DNA of 64,000 bases from Puccinia triticina (lineage: Eukaryota; Basidiomycota; Pucciniomycetes; Pucciniales; Pucciniaceae). Positions within the stretch are counted from its first letter, which is position 1. Every line of letters begins with the position of its first letter. The position numbers were made by a program, and so were the translations under genes. This document shows positions 35,213 through 46,438 of the stretch, in pieces. The stretch covers positions 62,001-126,000 of the forward strand of contig NC_070561.1 in the NCBI RefSeq assembly GCF_026914185.1, written 5' to 3'. A model generated the notes under the pieces. It saw only the letters and a program-made list of their open reading frames with translations, was not told the origin of the DNA and did not search any database.

Positions 35213-36866
35213 ATGTGTATCAGTTGCGGAGCAAAGGACTCTAAATTGGCCGGAGAAAGTCGAATGTGAAATGAATATTCCATTTTGGGAATACGCTTTG
35301 AAAGCAGCAAGTCTTGACGGAATTTATAGAGACGTGATTCTTGGTTTTAAAGAAGGTTTTCATCAAGGGATACCAATTCACGATTTGGGATCGATTCCCT
35401 GTTATGTTCCGGCAAATCATAAGTCGGCACATCTAGCTGCGGAAAAAATAGCTAAGTCTTTTGAAAAAGAAGTAAAAGCTAGGAGGATGTTCGGTCCATT
35501 TTCAAAAAAGTTTTTGAATACAAAATTCAAATTCTTTAGGTCATCCCCGCTAGGTGCCGTAGTGAACAATGATGGGTCAGTGAGACCGATAAATGATCTG
35601 TCATTTCCGCGAAACAATCCAGATATTCCTTCGGTAAACTCGTTTGTCGATTCAGATGATTTCCAAACGACGTGGGACGATTTCAAGACAGTGGCACAAT
35701 TTTTCAAGCATCTGCAGAAACCGGTAGCTTTAGCGCTTTTCGATTGGGAAAAAGCATATCGGCAAATTCCGACGCATCCGTCACAGTGGCCTTTCTTGGT
35801 TGTACAAGATCTGGAAGAAAATTTATATTTGGATACATGTATCACATTTGGGGGCGTGGCGGGATGTGGATCTTTTGGACAACCGGCGGACGCATGGAAG
35901 GAAATAATGGAGGATAAATTTGACCTAGTGAAAGTTTTTCGGTGGGTTGACAACAACCTGTTTGTGAAAAGTGCAACGTCAAAAACGAAAATGGTCGATA
36001 TTGTGGATTACTCGACCCGTCTAGGCGTCCAAACAAATCAAGACAAATGTTCCGAATTCTCAGAGGAACAGAAGTTTATTGGATTCATTTGGAACGGGAC
36101 GGACAAAACGGTCCGACTACCAGAAGCAAAGTTACAAGAGCGGATCAAACAAGTTGCAGTATTGTTAATTGAAGTGCGAATATTTTCGTTTAACGATATC
36201 GAAATATTGGCGGGTCGTTTGAATCATGTGGCGTACATTTTGCCGCAACTTAAGGCATATTTGAATAGCTTGTACAAATGGATGGCCGGATGGCGACATA
36301 AGTTTGCGAAAAGGTCCGCGCCGAAGGAGGTTCTGGAAGACATGGAAATATGGTATAACAACCTCCTAACTTTTGAACGGACTAGATTAATACCCGTTAG
36401 ACTACCGGTGAACATTGAATGGGTAGGCGATGCAAGTACTAGTTTTGGAATCGGAATCAAGATCGGACGACTATGGTCGCAATTGAAACTGTTCGATGAA
36501 ATTAGTGCGGACAGGCGGAATATCGCCTGGTTGGAAACGGTTGCTATACGCCTTGGCCTCCTGATGTTGAAAAAAGAGAAGAGGATAAAGAAGGGTTCTA
36601 ATCTCATCGTATGGACAGACAATAACACAACCCTGGCCGTGATTGAGAACAAGAAATCTGGGGATGTTGCAGTCAACAACGAGTGGAAGATTATACAGTC
36701 CATACTAATGATTGAACAGATTGATTTAACAGCTAAAAGGGTCAAATCAGAAGATAACACGGCAGATGCGTTGTCAAGGGGTATAAAGGGAACACATCGA
36801 GACATTAACCGGTGCTTGTTTGAGATTCCCGAAGATTTGGGAAAAATTTTGTACCACTTTATATAA
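35213..36866 (+). pseudogene. Ngaro reverse transcriptase-RNase H
   Basis: This is a DIRS-order RT: SPLGAVVNNDGSVRPINDLS, then LFDWEKAYRQIPTHPSQWPF, then the active-site region FRWVDNNLFVKS. RNase H follows (EWVGDASTSFGIGIKIG, ending DNTADALSRGI). The frame is intact to the stop at 36866, but the second active-site Asp of the usual VDD motif is Asn (35952-35954), which should abolish polymerisation. If the intron at 35003-35212 is real, ORF1 and RT are one spliced polyprotein. The stop lies 7 bp before the inserted Gypsy element. Confidence 0.85.
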
Positions 36867-36873
36867 TGACCGG

Positions 36874-37927
36874 TGTGGTGATCCAGATCTGTTGCACGCA
36901 ACAAAACTGCCAAAACCTCAACTCACAGCCTACAATACTAGCATATGATAGAATATTATTAGAGAAATAGATTCTAAATACAAACTTAACCCTAGTCACT
37001 CACTTCAACTACCCAGCTAGCTCTTTTAGTTTAGAAGTTAGTTACAATTATAGGTTTAGTACAGGCCATACCCAGGTGGAAATTCATATAAATCATAAAA
37101 GGCATGCATATATAGAAGAGTATAGTTAGATTTACTAGTTAGGCAGGCCTCCACTATTAGCTACAGATCACCTCACGCAACCTGCGCGTTGGAAACTGCA
37201 TTGACTAGGCCTCCACTCAACAACTCAACAGATTTGCACGGACCTTACATCGATGCATGCGGTCAGAAAGCCTCCACTTTGGCAGTGCAACCAACCTAGG
37301 TGGACTTTGCCTTAAAAAGTACAAATCACACATGGTCATGCGGAACATCAGTTTAAGTTATGCACCCCTGGCAGAAGGCAGTGCAATCCGCAGGGTCACC
37401 ACCAGCAGAAATGCCTCAAGTGCAGCCCTCACCAGCAAAAATAACTCAGAAAAGAATATATAAGGAGGCCCTCCTCCCACCATTTTTCCATCATCACCCA
37501 GGCACCCCAGCTCAGTGGTCACCAGTCATCATTTTGCCATCATCACGGAAGACACAGTCATCATACATTAACATAGAAATCCCATACCACACTCCATCAT
37601 CATTTCCCTCTGCTGAAACCATTAAAAACCCAACAAAACATATTCTCACTTGATTATATTCTTTGCCCATCTTGCCATATAGAGGTTGTATACGCACCTT
37701 GTACTTGTTAAAACTGATCTAGGTCTGATAGAGACTACTACATACAAGTTTTCTCCATCATAAAGTCACGCCACAACAATAAATAAATTTGTTGTCAGAA
37801 TTCTGTGTAGTATAATAGAGGGGCAGGTCTTTCAAACCACCCGTAACAGTAGTATTACTTAGCTGGAATATCATATTGTTATTTCCCCCTCAAAGGACTG
37901 CCAACCCATCCCAAAGGAGTTCTCACA
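36874..37927 (+). repeat. Nested Gypsy 5' LTR (1054 bp)
   Basis: It starts TGTGGTGATCC and ends TCTCACA. The core promoter-like TATATAAGGAGGCC is at about 37457. It differs from the 3' LTR by A/G in GTTGCRCGC and G/A in AATCCRCAGG, both at CpG. Confidence 0.95.
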
Positions 37928-39496
37928 TCTGGTGTCCCAACAGTGGCCGTCAAATTTCAGAAAGATCAGCAACAGATTAACAAAACCGAAGCGGAAACAA
38001 CTCACATCCTGGATCAGAATCAGGAAGATTCCCCTCCAGCACATTCAAGCGAGCAGCATTACGGCCAGTCTGCCATTGGCGACAGAAGGAACACAGCAAG
38101 CAAACAGAGAAGGATTTGGTTCAACGGCAGTCTTACAGAACAAGAAATCAAATCACTTGAGGAGGTCGTGGAGAAGATTGAACAGGATCAGAAGCAGAGT
38201 ATCAACATGTCTAATCACGAAGAATCAACTATGGATAAGTCAAATATAATTCAAGAGCAAAGGGAGAAGATTTCGAGGATGGAAAATTCGGTAGCTGAGT
38301 TAAGAGATCTGGTACAGACTCTTCTTGGACAGGAAAGAGCCCCACGAAATGTACCTTTACCGGAGACCCCGGTACACAGACCGACAGCTTTGCGATTTGT
38401 AACTTCGACACCGTACACTAGGGGAACCCCAGAAGGGGACACTACCATTGGGGCAGGATTCAACTCTGTTTTGAATTCGGTTGCTCAGTCCCCAGCAATT
38501 GAGCAGTCCAGGCAAAGAGTTGATATCAGTCTCCCAAACGAGCAGAAAGGAGTGTTCCTGGACACCAAAAAGACCAACTTACAATTTGATGGTACCGAGG
38601 TTGAATTATTTATCAAGCGGGTAGAGAAGGTGGCCTTTCTACAAAAAGCAGGAGGGATAGATGTTGCAGTCCAGCTACCATTGATAATTCATAACCAAAA
38701 AATCAGCGAAACCATTGAACAGATGGAAGGACATGAGAGTGGTGACTGGGAACTCCTCAAGAAGGAAATGATTAGGAAATGGGGTCGGGCTACTCCATTA
38801 AGACGCTATAAGGAGGACGCAATACCAACACTGGTGCAGATGGCTCAAGCAAATGGCGGAATCAGTACCCGACAAGAGTATAAGAAATTTATTGGCACTT
38901 ACGAAGAAATCATGGACTACTTTACAAGGATGGAATATAGAAACCTGAACTTGGAAAGTGGGGACCCCTTATGGAAGGCACTTTCCACAGAGCTGAAGAA
39001 GGAGGTTACTAAGGAGTTAGCCCACGCAAAGGAGCTGCATACAACAAAAGATGGGAGGAATATTGTTCCAAACCTAAAAACCCTTAAGCACTATGTGGAA
39101 CTAGCACTGGTTATTGTGGATTTTGACGGCGACAATGAGGCATCGGTTCCCAAAGACAATGCAAGAAAGACGGTAAAAATACAGGAGCCCTCCTCCTCCA
39201 GAGAAGAACTTGAGGAGAAAATTACAAAGTTAACCATAGCATTGGAGAACCAGAAGCGGCAAGTTCCTCCACATTTCGGCAGACCATCATCACCAGGACT
39301 TCCCGAAGGGAGGGCAAGATTGGGTCCTTTAGAGTGTTTTTATTGTAAAGAAAAACACTTGGTAACTCAGTGTGAATACCTTCAGCAAGACCTGAAAGTT
39401 CGGAATGTATACAAACACCAAGGAACATACTACTATCCCAACAACCAGCCAATAATAATGGATAAAGACTCCTCAGTGAGGGATTTGGTCAGGCGG

Positions 39497-40432
39497 TGTG
39501 GTAGACGGAAAAGTGGAAAAATAAAAAGTTTTTTCTATACCACATAATTACTCATACTAGGCCTCAAGATACAACCAAATGGACCCCAGAAATGGATTCT
39601 ACGGCCAATTTCACCCTTAGTAACCACTGGAAACACCCCTGGACCCCCGCTAGCATGGAAGTTACACCTCATGGACACCTATCACACGGCCAGCCCAGTA
39701 ACCCAGCTGTCACCTGCCCCAACCCAAGTTTCACAGTAGTACACTTATACATATCACAGGATACAAACATACATCTCCCTGTCAGGCTACACTCATTACA
39801 TATTAACTACATACACTCCTTTATATACATAGTATGACATCATTTACACTGTTTCTGCAGCCTCAGACTTTGTGTATACACTAATTCCCCCTGTATGACA
39901 GCTCATGCAGTCTACTGTCACCTCATGCATGCATTAGAATGTTCTGTTGTATATTCTGACACCATTCATGCGCCCCTGAGGGGTTATGACATCATTTGTA
40001 TCTACTCCCACCAGCTAAAATCCCTCACCCTGTTGTCTAAATTAGCTGAAACCCTAACCCACAAGCCCCTTTGGGGCTCCCCTTTTGTCTATAAAAGGAG
40101 CTCTCTCCACCCCCAGTGGCCTGCTCCCCAGTTCCTCACCCAGAACTCACAAGTCACCCAACACTCATCCACACTCAAATCCTAAAACCCTTATAACAAT
40201 AAATCAACCCTTATAACAACATTTCAACCCTTATAACAAAGTAATTGAAACACTTACACGTTGCCAGTCAAACAGATTTCATCTGGAACAGACCAGACCT
40301 ATCACTTAATAAAACTTGCCAAGCTGAGCTTGGTGGGTCTTGTTGACTGATAACAGAAGGGCAGAGCTTGCAACTCCATCATACCCTTCACCATTCAGCA
40401 AAAGGGTTTCATTACCACTTTTGAGTCTTACA
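39497..40432 (+). repeat. TR-GAG 5' LTR (936 bp)
   Basis: It begins TGTGGTAGACGG and ends GTCTTACA, with a TATA box before AAGGAGCTCTCTCC at about 40090. Sequence after about position 350 is identical to the 3' LTR apart from one T, while the first 350 bp carry over ten differences. Confidence 0.93.
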
Positions 40433-41136
40433 AGGGAGTCCCCAACGTGATCGGATAACCCTGTTTGATCAACCACGTGTAACGAACTTCAATTCAACCC
40501 AAAGTAATTGCCAAGGGATCACAATTGTGCTAGTGAAAAAGGATCAAGTCATCAACAACTCTAGTACGGACAGTGGCATATTCATTTATTCCGTTGGACA
40601 ACTAGTCAACTTTTGAACCATCCCAGGAACCAATTTCAACTCAAACCAGAAGGACTTGTCAAAGGATCTGAACTTCTAGCGGCGAAAAGAATCAAATTTA
40701 TCAACAAATCTAGAACAATCAACGGCATATTCAGTTATTCTGTTGGACGACTAGTCGACTATTAGGAACCATCTAAGGAACCAACTACGAACCTCTGAAA
40801 GGAACACATAACTACCAAACCTGAAAGGAGTGTTTCGAAGGAAGCAGCTAATTATATACTGGAAGACGGTGTGTAGTACCTAAGGATCTGGATAATTAGA
40901 TACTGTTAGAAGAAAACTCTGGAGCCAACTCGAAGGAAACAGCCAATTATATACTGAAAGACGGTGTGTAGCACCTAAGGATTCAGATAATTAGGATACT
41001 GTTTGAAGAACCCTCCCAGCACGGTAAAGTTATTTATATCAATATTAAACCCCCCCCAATTTGCCCTGGTAAAGAGACCAGAGACCAGATATTATTGTTT
41101 CTTTTTCAGAGCACAGTAACAGTTACCAAGGATTGA
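40433..41136 (+). repeat. TR-GAG leader with two tandem duplications
   Basis: A segment ending GTTGGACAACTAGTCAACT / GTTGGACGACTAGTCGACT is present twice, about 149 bp apart (GGCATATTCA at about 40575 and 40724). A second segment, AATTATATACTG.AAGACGGTG, is present twice, about 95 bp apart (near 40850 and 40946). Such leaders usually hold packaging and translation signals; no function can be read from sequence. Confidence 0.7.
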
Positions 41137-43236
41137 ATGTATAATGAAACTACGGAATCAACAAGAATCAACATGAATTTATTGTTTGGCGTACCAGATT
41201 TTGAAGATACAATTCTTCCAGAAACCACTTCAAGGAAAAGGCCTTTTACAGGAACTCCAGCTATGATTAGGAATATGGAAAATACAATATCAACTTGGCC
41301 AAGGAAAGACAAAGGGAAAGGACGAGAGAATAAATTCAGAGATCCTGCTGAAGAACACTTACGTGACTCAGATGAAACTCAACAAAACCAGAATATTCCA
41401 CTCAGAGGCACTGTGTCACATCAACAACCATCTGCTTATGGAATCAACAAGAATGAAGCCATTCAAGAACCTACATATCAACACAAATTTCAACAAAGAC
41501 AACATTCAGAACATCATCAATATCAACAAACAACATATTATCAACATCAACCAATACCTTATCAACAACCAAGTCTATCATACCAAGAATCCGATTATCC
41601 ACCGGGAATCATTGATGACAATGAATTATTCTACAATGGAAATCGATTCTTTGAATTCCTACGGAGATACGAAAGGGCAGCAGATTGGTTTGGTTCAACA
41701 AAATTTCAAAGAGCTCTTCAGATTGGACGATTTATACGAACAGAGGAACTGAAGTGCCAAATTGAGGATACGGACGGTTACGAAGAATGCAACTGGGATA
41801 CCCTGCGTAAGGAAATGATTGACACCTGGGGAGAATTTGATTCTTCAGTTTTGTACACCAAGAAGGATCTATTCAAGGTAGCAGAACAACAGGCCCAACA
41901 AGGAATCTTAAACTACCAGGCTTACAGAAGATATCTTGGAAAATTCAACACAATACTTGATTACATGATGGAATCCTACCAGGTTTGGAAGAAAGAAGAA
42001 GCCAGTGTTTTATTCTTAAGTGCCTTTTCAAGAGAAAGTCAGGAAAACATCAATCAAACCTTATTCAACAACGGCCAGCTTCAGAGAAGTAGGAAATATG
42101 AAGTTACCGAATGGAATCACCTGGTTGCCGCTGCAGAAATGGAAGTTATACAGATAGAGGAATACTTCTGGAGAAAAATCGAAACTCTGCAGCAAGAACT
42201 TGTGGAACTCCAAAAACAAGCAAAGGCACTAGACTTACCTCCGGATTACAACCAGCAACTCAAATTCACAGAAGAACCAAGTGAACATGAACCGGCCATG
42301 GAAATCACACAACCTGTTATGGATGTTTTGGAACCAATAACAGATAATTCAGAACCTATTACGGAAACAGAAACTTACTCTCAGGAATTGGTTTTTGAGC
42401 AAGCGGCCTCAACAATTCACCTACAGGATATGGTGGTAAACCAGAAAACAGTGTCAAACTTAATGGATACACCAATGGAGCTTAAACACTTTGTTATTGA
42501 CATACCAGAATTTGTCTCCAATGATGTGGATATGGCAATCAGCATGGATCAGGAAGGAATTTTGGATCAATCTATTCAACAAAACCAAACTGTGGATCAT
42601 CAGACACCTCAAATCAACAATCATGACTCACAAATTGAAGATTCTATCCTTACAGAAACAACAGTTCAGGAGTCTCAATTTTCTCACATCCCGGCTGTAG
42701 TTTTGATTGAAGATATCAACAAACCGGGAAGCAAGATTTTCAACAAGCACCTCTTTAAACCTCACTTGGATCAACAAGAAGAAATTTTCAACAAATTTAA
42801 CCTTCAAGCCCCAGGACCCACAGATACAGACCCTGGAGAAAATGAAGGCAAGACTATCAGTATATGCAACCCAAGTATTAGTACTACTACAGATCTCAGC
42901 CCAACAGACTCACAAATTCCAATCGGTCCAAATCCAATCTGTACACCCTCTGAAGACATGTTTATCTTGCTGCCTGCACCGGTTCCACCAGATATTAACT
43001 CAACAAAAACAAATTCAAGTAGCAAACACAATGAATACCATTCAGAACCTAAACAAGAATTGAAAGGATCAATCAATGATCTATATCATCTTGAATCACA
43101 AAGGAATCAATTTATTTACTTATTTTACTCACTCAGGAAGCTCCTTGTTCAACCATCACTGAAGATTCCGCCTGACCTCTTTGGACTACTTCAGACACAC
43201 TTCAACCGCCCAAGGCTCCTTGTTGGAATCGGTTAA
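41137..43236 (+). CDS. gag: TR-GAG Gag protein, 699 aa
   Basis: The frame is intact. The N-terminal 150 residues are Gln/His/Tyr-rich, with a lysine-rich patch (RKDKGKGREN). The capsid-like region (about 155-300) includes NWDTLRKEMIDTWGEFD and YQAYRRYLGKFNTILDY, clearly related to KKEMIRKWG and YKKFIGTYEEIMDYF in the interrupted Gag. The remaining half is acidic, with repeated ITDNSEPIT/PVMDVLEPIT phrases. No zinc knuckle or LVDTGA protease motif is present. The ATG at 41137 follows a leader of 0.7 kb. It could still form or enter particles supplied by an autonomous relative. Confidence 0.88.
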   Translation: MYNETTESTRINMNLLFGVPDFEDTILPETTSRKRPFTGTPAMIRNMENTISTWPRKDKGKGRENKFRDPAEEHLRDSDETQQNQNIPLRGTVSHQQPSAYGINKNEAIQEPTYQHKFQQRQHSEHHQYQQTTYYQHQPIPYQQPSLSYQESDYPPGIIDDNELFYNGNRFFEFLRRYERAADWFGSTKFQRALQIGRFIRTEELKCQIEDTDGYEECNWDTLRKEMIDTWGEFDSSVLYTKKDLFKVAEQQAQQGILNYQAYRRYLGKFNTILDYMMESYQVWKKEEASVLFLSAFSRESQENINQTLFNNGQLQRSRKYEVTEWNHLVAAAEMEVIQIEEYFWRKIETLQQELVELQKQAKALDLPPDYNQQLKFTEEPSEHEPAMEITQPVMDVLEPITDNSEPITETETYSQELVFEQAASTIHLQDMVVNQKTVSNLMDTPMELKHFVIDIPEFVSNDVDMAISMDQEGILDQSIQQNQTVDHQTPQINNHDSQIEDSILTETTVQESQFSHIPAVVLIEDINKPGSKIFNKHLFKPHLDQQEEIFNKFNLQAPGPTDTDPGENEGKTISICNPSISTTTDLSPTDSQIPIGPNPICTPSEDMFILLPAPVPPDINSTKTNSSSKHNEYHSEPKQELKGSINDLYHLESQRNQFIYLFYSLRKLLVQPSLKIPPDLFGLLQTHFNRPRLLVGIG

Positions 43237-45359
43237 ACAATTACCATTTTTCTATTTTCTGAATCATCAAAACAGATATCAGCTCTAAATTCTGAAACTA
43301 TTGGGGCTTAAATCTTTCAAGTTGGGGGAGGAACTCACATTCTTTCAAAAATTCACTCTTTTATCACCATCCTCCCACCATCAATCTCACAATACACAAT
43401 TCAGAATATCTCAAAAGTCTATGGAAACCTCCAACTAAATCTACCTCCTCAGCAAGAGTTTAAACTGCTTATCAACACTTGTTTTTAAAAAAACCACACT
43501 CTTTTTTACTTTTCTTTCTTTCTTACAAATAACTCACTTTCTTTGAGGTTGAGGACAACCTTCTCAGTTGGGGGAGGGGGCTTTCAACTTCATTCTGGGA
43601 TTCAGAATTTTCAAATTTCATGATAAAAAGGATCAGTAGAAACCGCTGGATCAATGCTATACTGGATCAACATTATTGGTTACACAGCTATTGTTACACA
43701 TATTTAGTCTTGGGAACGAAGGATGGCAGCTCCAGATACAAACAGCTTTGCTTGTGTTAGGACAATCGGGAACGATTGGTCGGACGTGAACTCAATATGG
43801 ACTTCAAAAACCCAATCATCATTTCTACGCTTCTTGGCGCAAGCGACAAAGCTCACAGAAGGACAACTCACCTTGTTCCGGGTTGATTGGGCTCAAACTG
43901 GAGGGCGGGCTTTGCAACAGTTTGATTAGCTTTATATCGCGCCACTCGCTAGTCAACGATAGTAACGTTTGGGCAATAGGGGGAAGGAGGACTTATCAGT
44001 TCTACACCCGAAAGCGATCATCAAGGACAAACGAGATCGACAACGATCTTTGCAATGGTTTGGGGATAACAAGCTATGCACAACAGTATCGTTTGGACGA
44101 TATGGTAGTAGAACAACTAGTTAAAATGAGGACCCGATGTGGTACGGGTGAGGATGGAGATGACGAGGCGAGGCAGACCTTTTATACCCTCGCAAAACCC
44201 TCGGTAGACTCACCGGGGGGGAGGCACTCGAATCCGAACTACTGAGGCGATGACGTCGATGGAGGAGGGCTCAGCCCATGTCCAATACACACAGCTGCAG
44301 GGCTTAAAGGACCTTCGATCGACCTTGTTTGATCAGCGGCAGCAATGCGCATTAGAAGTCGTTGGAAGATCTAGAAGAACAAGACAAAGAGACGGTCGTC
44401 AGTCTCTCCGTCTTAGCACCGGTCAAAAGAAAGGAACATGTATGTACATACACTGTTGAGGGTATGGGCTATCGAGTCCAGCGAGCGAATCTGTCCGCAG
44501 CGGTGGTACGAGGAGCGCTGTCGAAGTAGAATAGGGCTGTCAGCTGTCAAATCTGGTATACACAGATGGGTTCTGTTTCTTTTTTGTCTTCTTTGGAACC
44601 AAGAAGAAGCGGGCTCCAAATCAAAGAACCGCTAGCAGAACAGAAAAGAGAAAAACCCACTCCATATGACGAAAGTGGTCCGAGGTCAAGAGAACCAACT
44701 TGAGGAAACCAAGCCAGCGGCGCCGGTGACGTATGTAGTCAAAGAGGTCGGAAGATCGGCGAAGTCAAAGGGTTGGGTGCTGGCCAAGGACGAAAGGTAG
44801 AGGATACATCAATACCCCCCCTATGGGGTAAGGTCAATATACATACACATACCCCGTGGCGGGGTAGGGAGTAAACACTCGAGACCGAACGAGAGCTTGA
44901 CGGGCGGGTACGATCATCACTGTGTACCCGGGCCCCAAGCCCGACCAACCAATCATCGGAGACGGGTCGAGTCCCCAATCACTACTCAACACCCGAGGCC
45001 CGCGGCTTCAATAGCGCGCACCCTAAGGCGCTAGAGCAACAGCTGCGGCCGCCACCACAGCACAAGCAGCACTACTGCGCAACTGCGCAACTGCGGACTG
45101 CGCGCAGCACTTTAACTCCCAGAACCAACAAAAAGTTTTTGTCAAGAAAAACCCTAAAATTAACAAAAATCAAATTTTTGGCCAATTTTCACCCTGCGCA
45201 GCCTCTCAAGCCACGTGGCCCAGAAGACGTCAAAATGGCCAATTCTCCAAGGATCCTGCAAATCATCACGTAAATTCACCATGTCACAGGTTCAAAAGTT
45301 GACAGAAAGCACTTTTCACGTCAAAATTGTCTGGGGACAGACAATAAGTTGGGGGAGGA
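43237..45359. other. TR-GAG 3' internal region, non-coding
   Basis: Up to about 43720 the DNA is AT-rich with purine tracts (TTGGGGGAGGGGG at about 43570). From about 43720 to 45120 it becomes GC-rich and unlike the rest of the element, with only short frames on either strand, none recognised. Two small hairpins, TACCCC...GGGGTA, lie at about 44812 and 44853. The change of composition suggests captured foreign sequence, but no source can be named. Confidence 0.5.
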
Positions 45360-45500
45360 TGTGGTAGACGGAAAAGTGGAAAAATAAAAAGTTTTTTCTA
45401 TACCACATAATTACTCATACTAGGCCTCAAGATACAACCAAATGGATTCTACGGCCAATTTCACCCTTATTAACCACTGGAAGCACCCCTGGACCCCCGC
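45360..45500 (+). repeat. Truncated LTR head in front of the 3' LTR
   Basis: These 141 bp repeat the first part of the LTR (TGTGGTAGACGG...GGACCCCCGC), with an internal deletion of about 13 bp, and are followed directly by a full LTR beginning again TGTGGTAGACGG. At variable sites they agree with the 5' LTR more often than with the adjacent 3' LTR. Confidence 0.9.
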
Positions 45501-46438
45501 TGTGGTAGACGGAAAAGTGGAAAAATAAAAAGTTTTTTCTATGCCACATAATTACTCATACTAGGCCTCAAGATACCATCAAATGGACCCCAGAAATGGA
45601 TTCTACGGCCAATTTCACCCCTAGCCATCACTGGAAGCACCCCTGGACCCCCTCTAGTGTGGAAGTTACACCTCATGGACACATATCACACGGCCAGCCC
45701 CAGTAACCCAGCTGTCATCTGCCCCAACCCGAGTTTCACAGTAGTACACTTATACATATCACAGGATACAAACATACATCTCCCTGTCAGGCTACACTCA
45801 TTACATATTAACTACATACACTCCTTTATATACATAGTATGACATCATCTACACTGTTTCTGCAGCCTCAGACTTTGTGTATACACTAATTCCCCCTGTA
45901 TGACAGCTCATGCAGTCTACTGTCACCTCATGCATGCATTAGAATGTTCTGTTGTATATTCTGACACCATTCATGCGCCCCTGAGGGGTTATGACATCAT
46001 TTGTATCTACTCCCACCAGCTAAAATCCCTCACCCTGTTGTCTAAATTAGCTGAAACCCTAACCCACAAGCCCCTTTGGGGCTCCCCTTTTGTCTATAAA
46101 AGGAGCTCTCTCCACCCCCAGTGGCCTGCTCCCCAGTTCCTCACCCAGAACTCACAAGTCACCCAACACTCATCCACACTCAAATCCTAAAACCCTTATA
46201 ACAATAAATCAACCCTTATAACAACATTTCAACCCTTATAACAAAGTAATTGAAACACTTACACGTTGCCAGTCAAACAGATTTCATCTGGAACAGACCA
46301 GACCTATCACTTAATAAAACTTGCCAAGCTGAGCTTGGTGGGTCTTGTTGACTGATAACAGAAGGGCAGAGCTTGCAACTCCATCATACCCTTCACCATT
46401 CAGCAAAAGGGTTTCATTACCACTTTTTGAGTCTTACA
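45501..46438 (+). repeat. TR-GAG 3' LTR (938 bp), mosaic
   Basis: It is full length, ending GTCTTACA. Its first 350 bp differ from the 5' LTR at over ten positions; the last about 590 bp differ by a single T. This mosaic, together with the extra LTR head, points to LTR-LTR recombination. Confidence 0.92.

Larger units (their letters stand above)
39497..46438 (+). mobile_element. Gag-only LTR retrotransposon (TR-GAG type), 6.9 kb
   Basis: LTRs at 39497-40432 and 45501-46438 start TGTGGTAGACGG and end GTCTTACA. GCGG flanks the insert (39493-39496 and 46439-46442), and removing it restores the gag-protease frame. The only long coding region is a 699-aa Gag. No protease, RT, RNase H or integrase motif is present in the 2.1 kb after it. 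This fits the non-autonomous TR-GAG class known mainly from plants. Its Gag is recognisably related to the Gag it interrupted, so that lineage is a natural helper. A polypurine tract TTGGGGGAGGA precedes 45360. The 3' LTR start is duplicated (45360-45500). Confidence 0.9.

Noticed and set aside
45015..45115. Segment with GCGCAACTGC repeats as a regulatory array
   Set aside because: Only two or three imperfect copies in GC-rich DNA; nothing distinguishes it from chance.
39895..46190. Identical 96-aa frames at 39895 and 45900
   Set aside because: They lie in the two LTRs of the gag-only element; identity reflects LTR duplication, not protein constraint.
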